A stretch of 64,000 bases of DNA from assembly GCF_009650605.1 (NCBI RefSeq), contig NZ_WAJT01000002.1:1116001-1180000 (forward strand), given 5' to 3'. The notes under the pieces are model-generated. The model had not been told where the DNA came from and ran no database searches. It saw nothing but the letters and a program-made list of their open reading frames with translations. The DNA is from Labrenzia sp. CE80. Its GTDB lineage: Bacteria > Pseudomonadota > Alphaproteobacteria > Rhizobiales > Stappiaceae. Position numbers and translations under genes: made by a program. Shown here one piece after another: positions 24,941-33,911 of the stretch; position 1 is the first letter of the stretch, and the number at the start of each line of letters is the position of its first letter.

Positions 24941-25531
24941 TTAAAGCGCCTGCTCGGACTTGAAGGGTTGACCGTCGACAAGCAGCCTGACGGGCAAGGA
25001 ACGGCCATCGTCGGCAATACGCGCCACAAGTCGAATGCGGGAGCTGTCCATGCGCTCGATCTCAAGCCCCGTGCCCTCGGGCACATAAAAGGCATCCAGA
25101 TCATAGTCGACCATCACCGCCTCATCGGAGACGGAGCGAACGATACCGGCAATGGCCAATGGCCCTGCCACGGATCGGTCTGCCGTGATCAGGGTCGGCT
25201 GACTGAGCCCATCTCCATCGGCGTCCACACTCACATAGACCTTGCTGCCCAAGGAGAGGGTCTCTCCGGATTTCGTAAGACCTGCGTCCAGGCGGGTGAT
25301 TGCAAGGTTGATGATAACGTAGTCGCCGCGCAGGAGGTCGCGTGGATCGACTGGTCGAACCTCAAGCGTCACTTCGGTGCCGGTCATCTGCACATTCAGG
25401 CGATCGGCAAGGGGGATGGCGATGAGCGTCAGCTGGATCAGGGCCAGGATCCCCCATTTCAGCCAAGGTGATTGCCAGAAAGAGCGGACGGACGTTTTGT
25501 CTCGTGATTTTGCCATGGATGCGCTGGTCAT
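24941..25531 (-). CDS. GDYXXLXY-domain membrane-anchored protein
   Basis: 196 residues with one N-terminal transmembrane helix (WLKWGILALIQLTLIAIPLA) and a periplasmic domain containing PRDLLRGDYVIINLAI, the signature that names the family. Members sit beside DUF2157 membrane proteins. The start overlaps the stop of the DUF2157 gene (ATGA), so the two are made together. The function of the pair is not established. Confidence 0.87.
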   Translation of the reverse strand: MTSASMAKSRDKTSVRSFWQSPWLKWGILALIQLTLIAIPLADRLNVQMTGTEVTLEVRPVDPRDLLRGDYVIINLAITRLDAGLTKSGETLSLGSKVYVSVDADGDGLSQPTLITADRSVAGPLAIAGIVRSVSDEAVMVDYDLDAFYVPEGTGLEIERMDSSRIRLVARIADDGRSLPVRLLVDGQPFKSEQAL

Positions 25532-26880
25532 GACTGTGCCTCCTGTGCTGTCGGTTGCTGGGGCGTTCGACGCCTCAACATGCGCGTGACGGCAAAGGCG
25601 AGGCCGAGCAGAACCACGCCTGCGATCAGGAAGAAGACGGACTGTCCGAGGAGGCTCCCGACAGTGACTTCAAGAAGCCAGAGAACAGCTGCTGTCAGGC
25701 CGGCGTAGCCGCACAGCGTCCAGAAACTGTTGTTGTGGAGCGTGCCCATCAGACTGATGGCGACCAGCGCCGCAAGGTTCAGGGCGGCGACAAGGGCAAT
25801 ATTGGGAGAAATGATCGGTACCAGAGCCGCCAGGAGAGCGAGGAGCACTGCTGCGAACAAGACCCTTGATTTACCGGTCCTGAAGGAGAGTAGAAAACCG
25901 GCAGCGTTCATGGCAATGGCCAGCCCGACCATCAACGCGACCGGCGCAGTCGTCAGCGGGATCCAAAGCTGCGCGCCGCTGTACTCCGAGTGGAAGAGCA
26001 GCACAAAGACCAGCAAGCCACAGAGCAGCGCGACGCCCACGTCTTGCAGGCAGCTTGCCAGCAGCCAGCGGCCGTGGCTCCTTTGCGGATAAAAGTCCGA
26101 CCATTTGACCAGAAGTTCGCCGATCTGGCCAAGCTGGACAAGGGAGGCAGCCAGTCCGGCAAAACCGGCAACCGCCATGGCAAACAGGACTGAATCTCCG
26201 GCCTGGACCGCTTCACTCGTGTCTGCGATCCAGCGGCCAAAGGTGATCAGCAGCAGGGATGTCGCGGCCCAGCGGCACAGGCGGTTCGGGTGGACGATCG
26301 GGTGCGCAAGGATCGCGAGCAGCAGGACAAGGCCGATCAGGCTTTCCAGCAGCGGTGCTGCTTCAATATCTGAGCGCCCGATTTGCCAGGCGATGGCTGC
26401 AACTGCTGCAACGATCAGCGAGGTTCGGGAGCCTGCAATCCATGCACCAGCCAGCGCACCAAAACAGACCAGGAATGCACCACCTGGCCAATTTGTCGGC
26501 AGGTGGAAAATCTGGCCGACAAGGGCCAGCGCGCCGACGAAGACGAGAGTTGCGAAGGCCGTTACCAGATCGGCAAGGCCCTTGCGTCCCGAAGCGGCGA
26601 ACCAAGCCGCCAGGCCATGGGAGCCGAGTACGCAGGCAATGATGCCGATGAGCTTCACATTGCGCGGGATAGCGCCCCAGTTTGCGGCGATGAAGGCTGC
26701 CAGGGCAAGCGCTATGCACAGAACCCCGATGCCGCCAAGCACCATGGGGACCTTCGAACGGCCATCTTCAGCCGCTGTGGAGGCAAGGATGTTGGCTGCG
26801 CCATCAGATGTGAGCCAGCCTTTTTCCACCCAGGTTTCAACGTCGTCGCGCAGGCGCTTTTTGTAAATCAGGTCGAACAT
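25528..26880 (-). CDS. DUF2157-domain integral membrane protein
   Basis: 450 residues. A cytoplasmic N-terminal segment (YKKRLRDDVETWVEKGWLTS) matches the DUF2157 start, followed by about ten or more hydrophobic spans (e.g. VPMVLGGIGVLCIALALAAF). Its biochemical role is unknown. It forms a two-gene unit with the GDYXXLXY protein and is divergent from the oxidoreductase at 27012. Confidence 0.87.
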   Translation of the reverse strand: MFDLIYKKRLRDDVETWVEKGWLTSDGAANILASTAAEDGRSKVPMVLGGIGVLCIALALAAFIAANWGAIPRNVKLIGIIACVLGSHGLAAWFAASGRKGLADLVTAFATLVFVGALALVGQIFHLPTNWPGGAFLVCFGALAGAWIAGSRTSLIVAAVAAIAWQIGRSDIEAAPLLESLIGLVLLLAILAHPIVHPNRLCRWAATSLLLITFGRWIADTSEAVQAGDSVLFAMAVAGFAGLAASLVQLGQIGELLVKWSDFYPQRSHGRWLLASCLQDVGVALLCGLLVFVLLFHSEYSGAQLWIPLTTAPVALMVGLAIAMNAAGFLLSFRTGKSRVLFAAVLLALLAALVPIISPNIALVAALNLAALVAISLMGTLHNNSFWTLCGYAGLTAAVLWLLEVTVGSLLGQSVFFLIAGVVLLGLAFAVTRMLRRRTPQQPTAQEAQS

Positions 26881-27011
26881 CTATTGGGCCATTTTTGTTT
26901 TTCGATCGAAGACATACCTCAGTGCCGATCATGTTGACAGCCAAGTTTGTTGAGAGTTCGATGGGGTTGGAGGAATAGGGTTCCGCTCTCCGGAGCCCGG
27001 GAGGACCGCAT

Positions 27012-28349
27012 ATGAACCTATCACGCATGCTTGGCCGAAGGGCTGAGGATGGCCGTCCTGTTCGCGCCGGCCTGATCGGAGGCGGTAAGTTCGGCTCCAT
27101 GTACCTGACCCAGGCGCGCCTGACGAAAGGGATCCAGATCCTTGGCATCGCCGATCTTGATCCCCAGCGCCTGCGCACCACCTTGAAGCGCGCCGGCTGG
27201 CCGGAGGAGCAGACCGACACATCGTCCTTTGCCGCGGCCTATCAGTCGGGCCGGACCTTTATCACCGACAGTGCCGATGACCTGATCGCAGCTGATGGTC
27301 TGGATGTCCTGATCGACGCGACCGGTGATCCCGCTGCTGGCATTCGCCATTGCCTGACCGCGTTTCAGCAAGGACGTCATATCGTCATGGTCAATGTCGA
27401 GGCGGACGCGCTGGCCGGGCCATTGCTGGCAAAGCACGCTGAAGCCGCAGGCCTTGTCTATTCGCTTGCCTGGGGAGACCAGCCTGCGCTGATCGCGGAC
27501 CAGGTGGATTGGGCTCGTACCTGTGGTTTCAAGGTCGTCTGCGCAGGGAAGGGGACGCGTTATCTGCCAAGCTACCATCATCTGACACCGGATACGGTCT
27601 GGGACACGCTGCGCACTTATCTGGCCCTCGATCATCCCGATCAGATAAATCTCAAGATGTTCAATTCCTTTCTGGATGGCACCAAGTCGAGCATCGAAAT
27701 GACCGCGGTCTGTAATGCCACTGGGCTAACACCGCAAGATAATGGCCTGGCCTTTCCGCCAGCGACGCGCTTCGAGCTTTCTTCCGTCTGCAAGCCGCGG
27801 GAGAACGGCGGAACATTGAGCCGCAGCGGCACGACGGAGGTTACCTCGTCGCTCTATCGCGATGGCACGGATGTGCCGCATCACCTGGCCATGGGCACCT
27901 ATGTGATCATCGAGGCCGAGACCGACTACGCCCGTCAGTGCTTCACCGAGTATCACATGCTCGAAGATGACAGCGGGCAGTTCGCTGCTCTCTACCGGCC
28001 TACCCATATGATCGGCATGGAGCTGGGTATTTCTGTTGCATCCGCCGCTCTGCGCAGAGAGCCGACCGGTGCTCCCGTGGGTTTCCATTCAGATGTGGTG
28101 GCAACCACCAAGAAGGCGATGAAGGCCGGCGAAATGCTAGACGGTGAGGGTGGCTTCACCGTCTGGGGACGTCAGTGCCCGGCAACGGCATCTCTGGCAG
28201 CTGGTTACCTGCCTCTGGGCCTTGCAAGTCAGGTTGCGCTGACCCGCGATGTAACGGAGGGGCAGATGCTGACCTGGGCTGATGTGGCGCTGAATACTGC
28301 CGACCCGGCCTATCTGTTTCGCAGGGAAATGGAGCAGACCTTCGGCTGA
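27012..28349 (+). CDS. NAD(P)-dependent oxidoreductase with C-terminal SAF domain
   Basis: 445 residues, with GGGAGGA in front of the ATG. The N-terminal Rossmann domain has VRAGLIGGGKFGSMYL and LDVLIDATGDPAAG, a homoserine-dehydrogenase-like (NAD_binding_3) pattern. A central domain contains KGTRYLPSYHHLTPDTVWDT. A C-terminal SAF-like region includes PLGLASQVALTRDVTEGQML. This architecture is common near sugar-acid and polyol catabolism genes in alphaproteobacteria. The substrate is not evident here. The NMT1/Tau-type importer downstream starts 270 nt after its stop and may or may not be functionally linked. Confidence 0.8.
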   Translation: MNLSRMLGRRAEDGRPVRAGLIGGGKFGSMYLTQARLTKGIQILGIADLDPQRLRTTLKRAGWPEEQTDTSSFAAAYQSGRTFITDSADDLIAADGLDVLIDATGDPAAGIRHCLTAFQQGRHIVMVNVEADALAGPLLAKHAEAAGLVYSLAWGDQPALIADQVDWARTCGFKVVCAGKGTRYLPSYHHLTPDTVWDTLRTYLALDHPDQINLKMFNSFLDGTKSSIEMTAVCNATGLTPQDNGLAFPPATRFELSSVCKPRENGGTLSRSGTTEVTSSLYRDGTDVPHHLAMGTYVIIEAETDYARQCFTEYHMLEDDSGQFAALYRPTHMIGMELGISVASAALRREPTGAPVGFHSDVVATTKKAMKAGEMLDGEGGFTVWGRQCPATASLAAGYLPLGLASQVALTRDVTEGQMLTWADVALNTADPAYLFRREMEQTFG

Positions 28350-28618
28350 TTAGGCAGCATTCACCCTGTGGTCTGCTTTAATTATTGGCTGCATGGTCAA
28401 AAAACAGCGGGAGGGCGAGCTGATTTTCAGCGAATGCGTGAAAACCAGCTCGGGCAAAGCCCCAAGGTTTCATGGCCTTATATCCATTTAAATCGACGTT
28501 GCCCAATAGAGCGGCAGTGTTATGGTGATTTGGTGGGCGGCTGGAAAATGTGGTTGCTTTTTGAGCAATCGCCTCTCAAAAATTGAATCCAACGATAATC
28601 CAACCAAGGGGCATTCTC
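28350..28618. promoter_or_regulatory. Upstream region of ABC importer with structured hairpin pair
   Basis: The region contains a long hairpin at 28416-28452 (CGAGCTG / CAGCTCG, one mismatch, then TTTTC / GAAAA around an 11-nt loop) and immediately after it a GGGC-AAA-GCCC hairpin (28452-28462). There is no T-run, so a simple terminator is unlikely. It could be a 5' UTR element, an operator dyad or mRNA-stabilising structure. It does not match a TPP riboswitch by eye, despite the NMT1-type binding protein downstream. AAGGGG precedes the start codon at 28619. Confidence 0.5.
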
Positions 28619-29629
28619 ATGCGTCGTATCCTGGGCATGGCCGCGGCCATCGCTATGTCGGCAACCTCCGCACTGGCGGCGACAGACATTAAGTTCACTC
28701 TGGACTGGAAATTCGAAGGTCCGGCAGCTCCCTTCTTTATCGCGCTCGACAAGGGCTATTTCGCTGATGAAGGTCTGAACGTAACGATCGACACCGGTGC
28801 CGGATCGCGTGAATCCATCCCCCGGGTTGCCACCGGTACCTATCAGATGGGCTTTGGTGACATCAACGCGCTGATCAAGCTCATGGACGACCAGCCGGAC
28901 CTTGGCGTCAAGGCTGTTATGATGGCCTACGAGCGTCCACCCTTCGCCGTGATCGGCCGCAAAAGCCTCGGCATAACCGATGACCCGAAGTCTCTGGAAG
29001 GCAAGAAGCTTGGTGCTCCCCCGCCCGATGCGGCCTTCGGTCAGTGGCCGGCCTTCGCCCAGGAAGCTGGTCTCGACACATCCAAGATCACCATCGAGAA
29101 TGTCGGCTTCCCAGTGCGCGAACCGATGCTGGCCCAGGGCAAGGTTGACGCCATCTTCGGCTATTCCTTCTCTTCTGTCCTGAACCTCAAGGCCCAGGGC
29201 ATTGCCGACGAGGAGATTGTCACTCTGCTGATGGCTGAAAATGGCCTCGACATGTATGGCAATGTCGTCATGGTCAACACTGCCTTCGCCGAGGAAAATC
29301 CTGACGCGGTCAAGGGCTTCATCAAGGCCCTGGTGAAGGGATATCTGGAAGCCATCGCCGATCCGGCTGCTGCCATCCCCTTCGTGCTTGAGCACAATGA
29401 AGTTCTCGATCAGGACCTTGAGACTGCGCGCCTCGAGATGGCCATCGACGGTTCGATCGCGACCCCGGCAGCCAAGGCCAACGGCTTTGGTGGCGTCGAC
29501 ATGGACAAGCTCGCCAAGTCCATGGAGTTCCTGAAGATCTCCATGGGTGTCAGCGACACACCGCCAGCACCCGAAAAAGTCTTTGATCCGAGCTACCTGC
29601 CGCCGGCCGACGAGCGCATGATCAAGTAA
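28619..29629 (+). CDS. ABC transporter substrate-binding protein, NMT1/THI5-like (SsuA/TauA family)
   Basis: 336 residues from the ATG at 28619; the earlier start at 28583 is TTG. There is a Sec signal peptide (MRRILGMAAAIAMSATSALA). The mature protein begins KFTLDWKFEGPAAPFFIALD, followed by GYFADEGLNVTIDTGAGS, the pattern of the NMT1-like periplasmic family that binds sulfonates, thiamine precursors, pyrimidines or aromatic acids. The ligand cannot be assigned from sequence alone. First gene of a three-gene importer. Confidence 0.9.
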   Translation: MRRILGMAAAIAMSATSALAATDIKFTLDWKFEGPAAPFFIALDKGYFADEGLNVTIDTGAGSRESIPRVATGTYQMGFGDINALIKLMDDQPDLGVKAVMMAYERPPFAVIGRKSLGITDDPKSLEGKKLGAPPPDAAFGQWPAFAQEAGLDTSKITIENVGFPVREPMLAQGKVDAIFGYSFSSVLNLKAQGIADEEIVTLLMAENGLDMYGNVVMVNTAFAEENPDAVKGFIKALVKGYLEAIADPAAAIPFVLEHNEVLDQDLETARLEMAIDGSIATPAAKANGFGGVDMDKLAKSMEFLKISMGVSDTPPAPEKVFDPSYLPPADERMIK

Positions 29630-29657
29630 TCGACGTTACGATATGTCGAAAGACCTT

Positions 29658-29684
29658 CCGGGTCGGGCTGTTTGCCCGGCCCGG
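29658..29684 (+). terminator. Intercistronic hairpin after binding-protein gene
   Basis: CCGGGTCGGGC and GCCCGGCCCGG form an 11-bp stem (one G·U) with a 5-nt loop and no T-run. Such hairpins after binding-protein genes commonly stabilise the upstream mRNA and lower downstream expression. Confidence 0.55.
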
Positions 29685-29738
29685 CACACAAATTCAATGC
29701 AATAAAAAGGCGGTCATCGCCGCCATAAGGACTTTTGA

Positions 29739-30530
29739 GTGACCGGATTTGTTGAACTGAGAGATGTCCGGCTGACCTATGGCGGGAAAGCGGATGGAAC
29801 GCTGGCCCTCGACGGGCTCAGCATGAGCGTCAAGAAGGGCGAATTTGCAGCGGTTGTCGGACCATCCGGCTGCGGCAAGTCCACCTTGATGAAGCTGGCG
29901 ACCGGGCTGATAAATCCCCAGTCGGGAACGGTGGAAGTTGCCAACAAGGAAGTTTCCGGCCCTGTTTCCATCGCCGGTATGGCCTTCCAGAACCCGTCGA
30001 TGCTGCCCTGGCGCACGACGCTCGAGAACGTCATGCTGCCGCTCGAAATCGTTCAGCCGCATCGCTCGAAGTTGAAGTCTGAAAAGAAGGCCTACGTGGA
30101 AAAGGCCGAGGCTCTTCTGGAACTCGTCGGCCTGAAAGGCTTCGGCGACAAGTTTCCGTGGCAGCTGTCTGGCGGCATGCAGCAGCGCGCCAATCTCTGC
30201 CGTGCTCTGGTGCACGATCCCGCGCTCCTTATGCTCGACGAGCCGTTCGGGGCGCTCGACGCCTTTACCCGGGAAGAACTCTGGCAGGTGATGCGCGATC
30301 TGCACGGCGAAAAGCAATTTACGGTGGTTCTGGTGACCCATGACCTGCGCGAAGCGGTGTATCTCGCCGATCGTGTTTTCGTCATGAGCGCCCGTCCGGG
30401 CAAGATGATCAATGAACGTCACGTCGAATTCGCCCGTCCGCGACCCATCGATCTGACCTATGAGGCCGCTTTCAACGATATCGTTCATGAATTGCGTGGC
30501 CAGATAGCTGATGCGAGGGCTGCGGCATGA
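29739..30530 (+). CDS. ABC transporter ATP-binding protein (SsuB/TauB family)
   Basis: 263 residues with a GTG start preceded by ATAAGGAC. Walker A is GPSGCGKSTLMKLA, Q-loop GMAFQNPSMLPWR, signature LSGGMQQR, Walker B LLMLDEPFGALDAFTREELW, and the H-loop VTHDLREAVYLADR. The FGALD and AVYLADR patterns are typical of nitrate/sulfonate/taurine-type ATPases. It overlaps the permease gene by 4 nt. Confidence 0.93.
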   Translation: MTGFVELRDVRLTYGGKADGTLALDGLSMSVKKGEFAAVVGPSGCGKSTLMKLATGLINPQSGTVEVANKEVSGPVSIAGMAFQNPSMLPWRTTLENVMLPLEIVQPHRSKLKSEKKAYVEKAEALLELVGLKGFGDKFPWQLSGGMQQRANLCRALVHDPALLMLDEPFGALDAFTREELWQVMRDLHGEKQFTVVLVTHDLREAVYLADRVFVMSARPGKMINERHVEFARPRPIDLTYEAAFNDIVHELRGQIADARAAA

Positions 30531-31294
30531 CCAACGAACGCTGGATCAAGGCAGCTCCCTGGCTGTGGTCAATCGGCCTTTTCGTGGTTTGGGAAGCGGC
30601 CGTCCATATTTTCGAGTTTCCGGTCTATATCCTGCCGGCACCGAGCGACATCTGGGGCGCCATCGTCAAATATTGGTCGCCGATCTGGAAAAACTCGCTG
30701 CAGACCATGTTCACAACCGTGCTCGGCTTCCTGCTGGCCGTTGTTGGCGGGCTCGCCCTTGGACTTGCCATCGGCTGGAGCCGGGCCATTTATGCCGGGC
30801 TTTACCCCCTGATGATCGGCTTCAACTCGGTGCCGAAAGTCGCTGTCGTGCCGATCCTTGTGATCTGGTTCGGCATCGGCACGGTTCCCGCCGTGCTCAC
30901 AGCCTTTCTCATCGCCTTCTTCCCGATCGTCGTGAATGTGGCCACCGGCCTTGCCACGATCGAGCCGGAGATGGAGGACGTTCTGAGAGCGCTGGGCGCC
31001 AAGAAGATGGACATCATGCTGAAAGTCGGAATCCCTCGCTCGATGCCCTATTTCTTCGGCTCGCTGAAGGTGGCGATCACACTGGCGTTCGTCGGGTCGG
31101 TGATTTCCGAGACCGTGGCTGCAAACTCCGGCATCGGCCACATGATGCTTTCGGCACAATCCCAGTTCAACGTACCGCTGGTTTGGGCCGGGCTCTTCGC
31201 CCTCGCGGTGCTCGGCATCGTCATGTATGCGATCATGGCTTGGCTCGAAATGCGCATGACCGGATGGGCACACCGCTCCGGCAATCGTCCATAA
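30527..31294 (+). CDS. ABC transporter permease (SsuC/TauC family)
   Basis: 255 residues with about six membrane spans. The conserved EAA-type loop region is EDVLRALGAKKMDIMLKVGI followed by PRSMPYFFGSLKVAITLAFV. The C-terminal VWAGLFALAVLGIVMYAIMA completes the family pattern. It forms the channel for the importer. The operon ends at the terminator at 31333-31360. Confidence 0.93.
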   Translation: MTNERWIKAAPWLWSIGLFVVWEAAVHIFEFPVYILPAPSDIWGAIVKYWSPIWKNSLQTMFTTVLGFLLAVVGGLALGLAIGWSRAIYAGLYPLMIGFNSVPKVAVVPILVIWFGIGTVPAVLTAFLIAFFPIVVNVATGLATIEPEMEDVLRALGAKKMDIMLKVGIPRSMPYFFGSLKVAITLAFVGSVISETVAANSGIGHMMLSAQSQFNVPLVWAGLFALAVLGIVMYAIMAWLEMRMTGWAHRSGNRP

Positions 31295-31332
31295 CCGAAA
31301 GGCGCCTCACTGGCGCTCAGACCTGGAATGAG

Positions 31333-31360
31333 AAAAGGGCGGCCAGGAGCCGCCCTTTTT
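31333..31360. terminator. Bidirectional intrinsic terminator between convergent operons
   Basis: AAAAGGGCGGC - CAGGA - GCCGCCCTTTTT is a perfect stem flanked by A- and T-runs, so it can stop transcription of the importer (+) and of the DUF3141 gene (-). Confidence 0.9.
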
Positions 31361-31369
31361 GTTTTGGTG

Positions 31370-33898
31370 TTATTCGCCTGCAGCCGTCTTTTTCCGAGCA
31401 GCTGGGCGTTTGGTGCTGGTCCTGCGCCGCGCGGTCGCCGCTTTCGGCTTGGCTGGCTTGTCGGAGAACTCTCGCTCATCGTCGTCAGGTGAAGCATCAA
31501 TCAGGCCTTTGACGGCCAGAGGATCTTCGGTGATGTCTTCGGTCAGGGGCGGCAGGTCGAGAACCTCGCGGAACCTTTGCAGCATGTCCAGCGTATGCGG
31601 GGCCATTTCATCGATGGCTCCGGGCACATATTGTACCACCTCGGCCGCCAGCCTCCGTTCTTCCTCGGTCTTGAGCAACTTTTGCAAGGTGTTGATTGCG
31701 TCTTCCGGTGAGAACTCGATCACCAGGTTCTGTTCGTGAAGGATCAGCGAGCGCTCGTCGGCAGTCAGCGACTTGAACGGTTCGTCCTTTGTCAGAACCC
31801 TGGCCGAGCGCTCAAGGCGGTCGCGGCGGACGCTGCCGCGCGAGTCCGCCAGAAGGATCAGCATGCGGATCACCGCTTCGCAGAAGCCGCCCTGTTCGAT
31901 ATGGCGGAGCGCCAGACGAACCGCCGGCAACGTCTTGAGTTCGTCCTTGTCCTTCAAGGTTCTGCCCGGCTGGTGCGTGCGGCCGAACCAGCGTGCATAG
32001 GGTGTTCCCCAAAGGCTGTAAAAGCTCATCTCATAGGCCGTGTCGCGAAGGTCCCGGTACATGTCGAGAGACTGTTCGAACAACTCCGCGCCGATGCGCT
32101 CCGCCTGCACGAAGGGATTGTCCTCTTCCGCCGGCTGGCGCGTGGCACGTGTTCGTTCGGCAAGATCGGCGAGCGGGGCCACAATCGGGTTCTGGCTGGA
32201 GAACAAGGCGCGTTGCAGTCGCAAGGGATGTGTCCGGCGCCGGAAGTCGGCGCTCTGTTCGGTGACGAAGGCCTGAACGAAGGGGCGCACGGCAACATCA
32301 TAGATCTCCGCCTGATGTTCCGAGTGGCGCGCAACCGCTGCGAAGGGCACCTCATCGGCACGGCCATCGTCCAGCTCGGCGATGTCTTCCATCTTGCGCT
32401 CGTGGAAGCTGACCGTGAACTTTCGCTCGGCCAGCGGGCCCTCGAAGTCATCGATCTTCATCTCGTAAAGACCAGGCGCCAGCGCCTCGATTGTCTTTAG
32501 CGTTGAGGTGACTTCCGTATGCTCCTTGCGGGCGATCTTTGAGGATACGAAGATGCCCAGGTGGCCGACCTGTTCGTGCACCATATAGACAATGCGCTGA
32601 CCGCGGATCGCGATTTCGCGCTCGTCCGTATAGGTATCGATGATCCAGTTCAGCGCCTGTTGCGGCGGGGTGATGTTGTCGCCGTGGCTGGCGAAGACGA
32701 TGATCGGCGAACGGATGTCCTTGAGGTCCACATGGCGCCCGGTTTCCAGGTCTGCCTCGTTCTTGGAAAGCCGGTTGCCGACGAACAATTGTTCGACGAT
32801 CCAGCGCATTTCCGCTTCATTGAGCAGGAAATATCCGCCCCACCAGCGTTCGAAATCCAGGAAGCGCTCCGGTTCCGTGTCCGCCTTGGCGTAGAGGTCG
32901 AAATACTTGCCGAAGAAGTTCCGCGACGGGTTCAGCATTTCGAAGTTCTGCACGATGTCCGCGCCATCGAAGACCCCGTGGCCGAGGTCGGAGTAGAGCA
33001 TCGCGTTGGTCGTACCGCCCAGAATGCCGCCATTGTAGCGCATCGGGTTCTCGCCAACGCGGCCCGCCCAGGTCTGGACCGGAGCACCGTTGAGCAGGAT
33101 CGGACCGGTGAGGTCCGGGTTCATGGCCGCCAGCAGCAAGGTCGCCCACCCCCCCTGGCAATTGCCGGTGATGATCGGATGGGCTGCGTCCGGGTGCAGT
33201 TCCATGACCTTGCGCACGAAGGCTGCTTCTGCCCGAGTGACATCGGCCAGCGTCTGGCCTTTTTCCGGCATCCGGCGGAAGCTGACGAAATAGACCGGAT
33301 GGCCGTCATGCAGGGCGACGCCGACCTGGCTGTCCGGCTTGAACCCGCCGATCCCCGCGCCGTGACCTGCCCGCGGGTCGATGATGATATAGGGCCGCTT
33401 CCAGGGCTTGAGCTCGACGCCTTCCGGTGGAAGGATCTTCAGCAGCATGTAGTTGCAGGGACGCGGCAGGTCCTTGCCGTCGACGGTCACTTCATAATCG
33501 TAGATGAGAACCGGCGGGCAACCGGCCTCTTCATGTTCGATGAAGTTGTCTCCGCGCCGCCGTAGGGTGTCGAGGGTCAGGATCATGCGCTGGGCGCTGT
33601 CGGTGAGATAAGTCTGCCAGGCATCCACCAGCCCGCCGGCTTCTGGCTTGTCGTTGAGGGTCTGCGTGACCTCTGTCATTTTGGAGAGGTTCTGCTGGGT
33701 GCGCGCGCCATGGGTCGCGGAAATGTTTTCAAGGTGCTTGGACAAGCCACGAAGCATCATCTCGCTTGTGGCCGATATCTCAGAGAACTGCGCCTGATAA
33801 GCGGTCATCCGGTCACTGGGCGACCAGGCCGTTGCATCGGTAAGCCGTTGCAGAAGCTCGTTCTGGCCTGCTTGCAGGGCGTCGAAGATGTCTTTCAT
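31370..33898 (-). CDS. DUF3141 protein, PHA-synthase-like alpha/beta hydrolase
   Basis: 842 residues from the ATG at 33898, which has AGAGGAAG in front and starts 13 nt after the fabI stop. The N-terminal ~120 residues are helical and phasin-like in composition. The alpha/beta-hydrolase core has the box GNCQGG with Cys247 as nucleophile, HGDNITPP with Asp407 and VGHLGIF with His446 (or His441). The Cys-in-lipase-box and the Cys-Asp spacing of 160 residues mirror PHA synthase PhaC. A Lys/Arg/Ala-rich tail (TARRRTSTKRPAARKKTAAG) resembles histone-like or PHA-granule DNA-binding tails. Related proteins are often annotated as poly(3-hydroxyalkanoate) synthetase-like, but activity is unproven. The first gene of the operon is fabI. 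Confidence 0.85.
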   Translation of the reverse strand: MKDIFDALQAGQNELLQRLTDATAWSPSDRMTAYQAQFSEISATSEMMLRGLSKHLENISATHGARTQQNLSKMTEVTQTLNDKPEAGGLVDAWQTYLTDSAQRMILTLDTLRRRGDNFIEHEEAGCPPVLIYDYEVTVDGKDLPRPCNYMLLKILPPEGVELKPWKRPYIIIDPRAGHGAGIGGFKPDSQVGVALHDGHPVYFVSFRRMPEKGQTLADVTRAEAAFVRKVMELHPDAAHPIITGNCQGGWATLLLAAMNPDLTGPILLNGAPVQTWAGRVGENPMRYNGGILGGTTNAMLYSDLGHGVFDGADIVQNFEMLNPSRNFFGKYFDLYAKADTEPERFLDFERWWGGYFLLNEAEMRWIVEQLFVGNRLSKNEADLETGRHVDLKDIRSPIIVFASHGDNITPPQQALNWIIDTYTDEREIAIRGQRIVYMVHEQVGHLGIFVSSKIARKEHTEVTSTLKTIEALAPGLYEMKIDDFEGPLAERKFTVSFHERKMEDIAELDDGRADEVPFAAVARHSEHQAEIYDVAVRPFVQAFVTEQSADFRRRTHPLRLQRALFSSQNPIVAPLADLAERTRATRQPAEEDNPFVQAERIGAELFEQSLDMYRDLRDTAYEMSFYSLWGTPYARWFGRTHQPGRTLKDKDELKTLPAVRLALRHIEQGGFCEAVIRMLILLADSRGSVRRDRLERSARVLTKDEPFKSLTADERSLILHEQNLVIEFSPEDAINTLQKLLKTEEERRLAAEVVQYVPGAIDEMAPHTLDMLQRFREVLDLPPLTEDITEDPLAVKGLIDASPDDDEREFSDKPAKPKAATARRRTSTKRPAARKKTAAGE

Positions 33899-33911
33899 CT
33901 TGGTCTTCCTC

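Noticed and set aside
28350..28618. TPP (THI-box) riboswitch upstream of the NMT1-type importer.
   Set aside because: I looked for the conserved CTGAGA and ACCTG-type elements and did not find them in the right arrangement.
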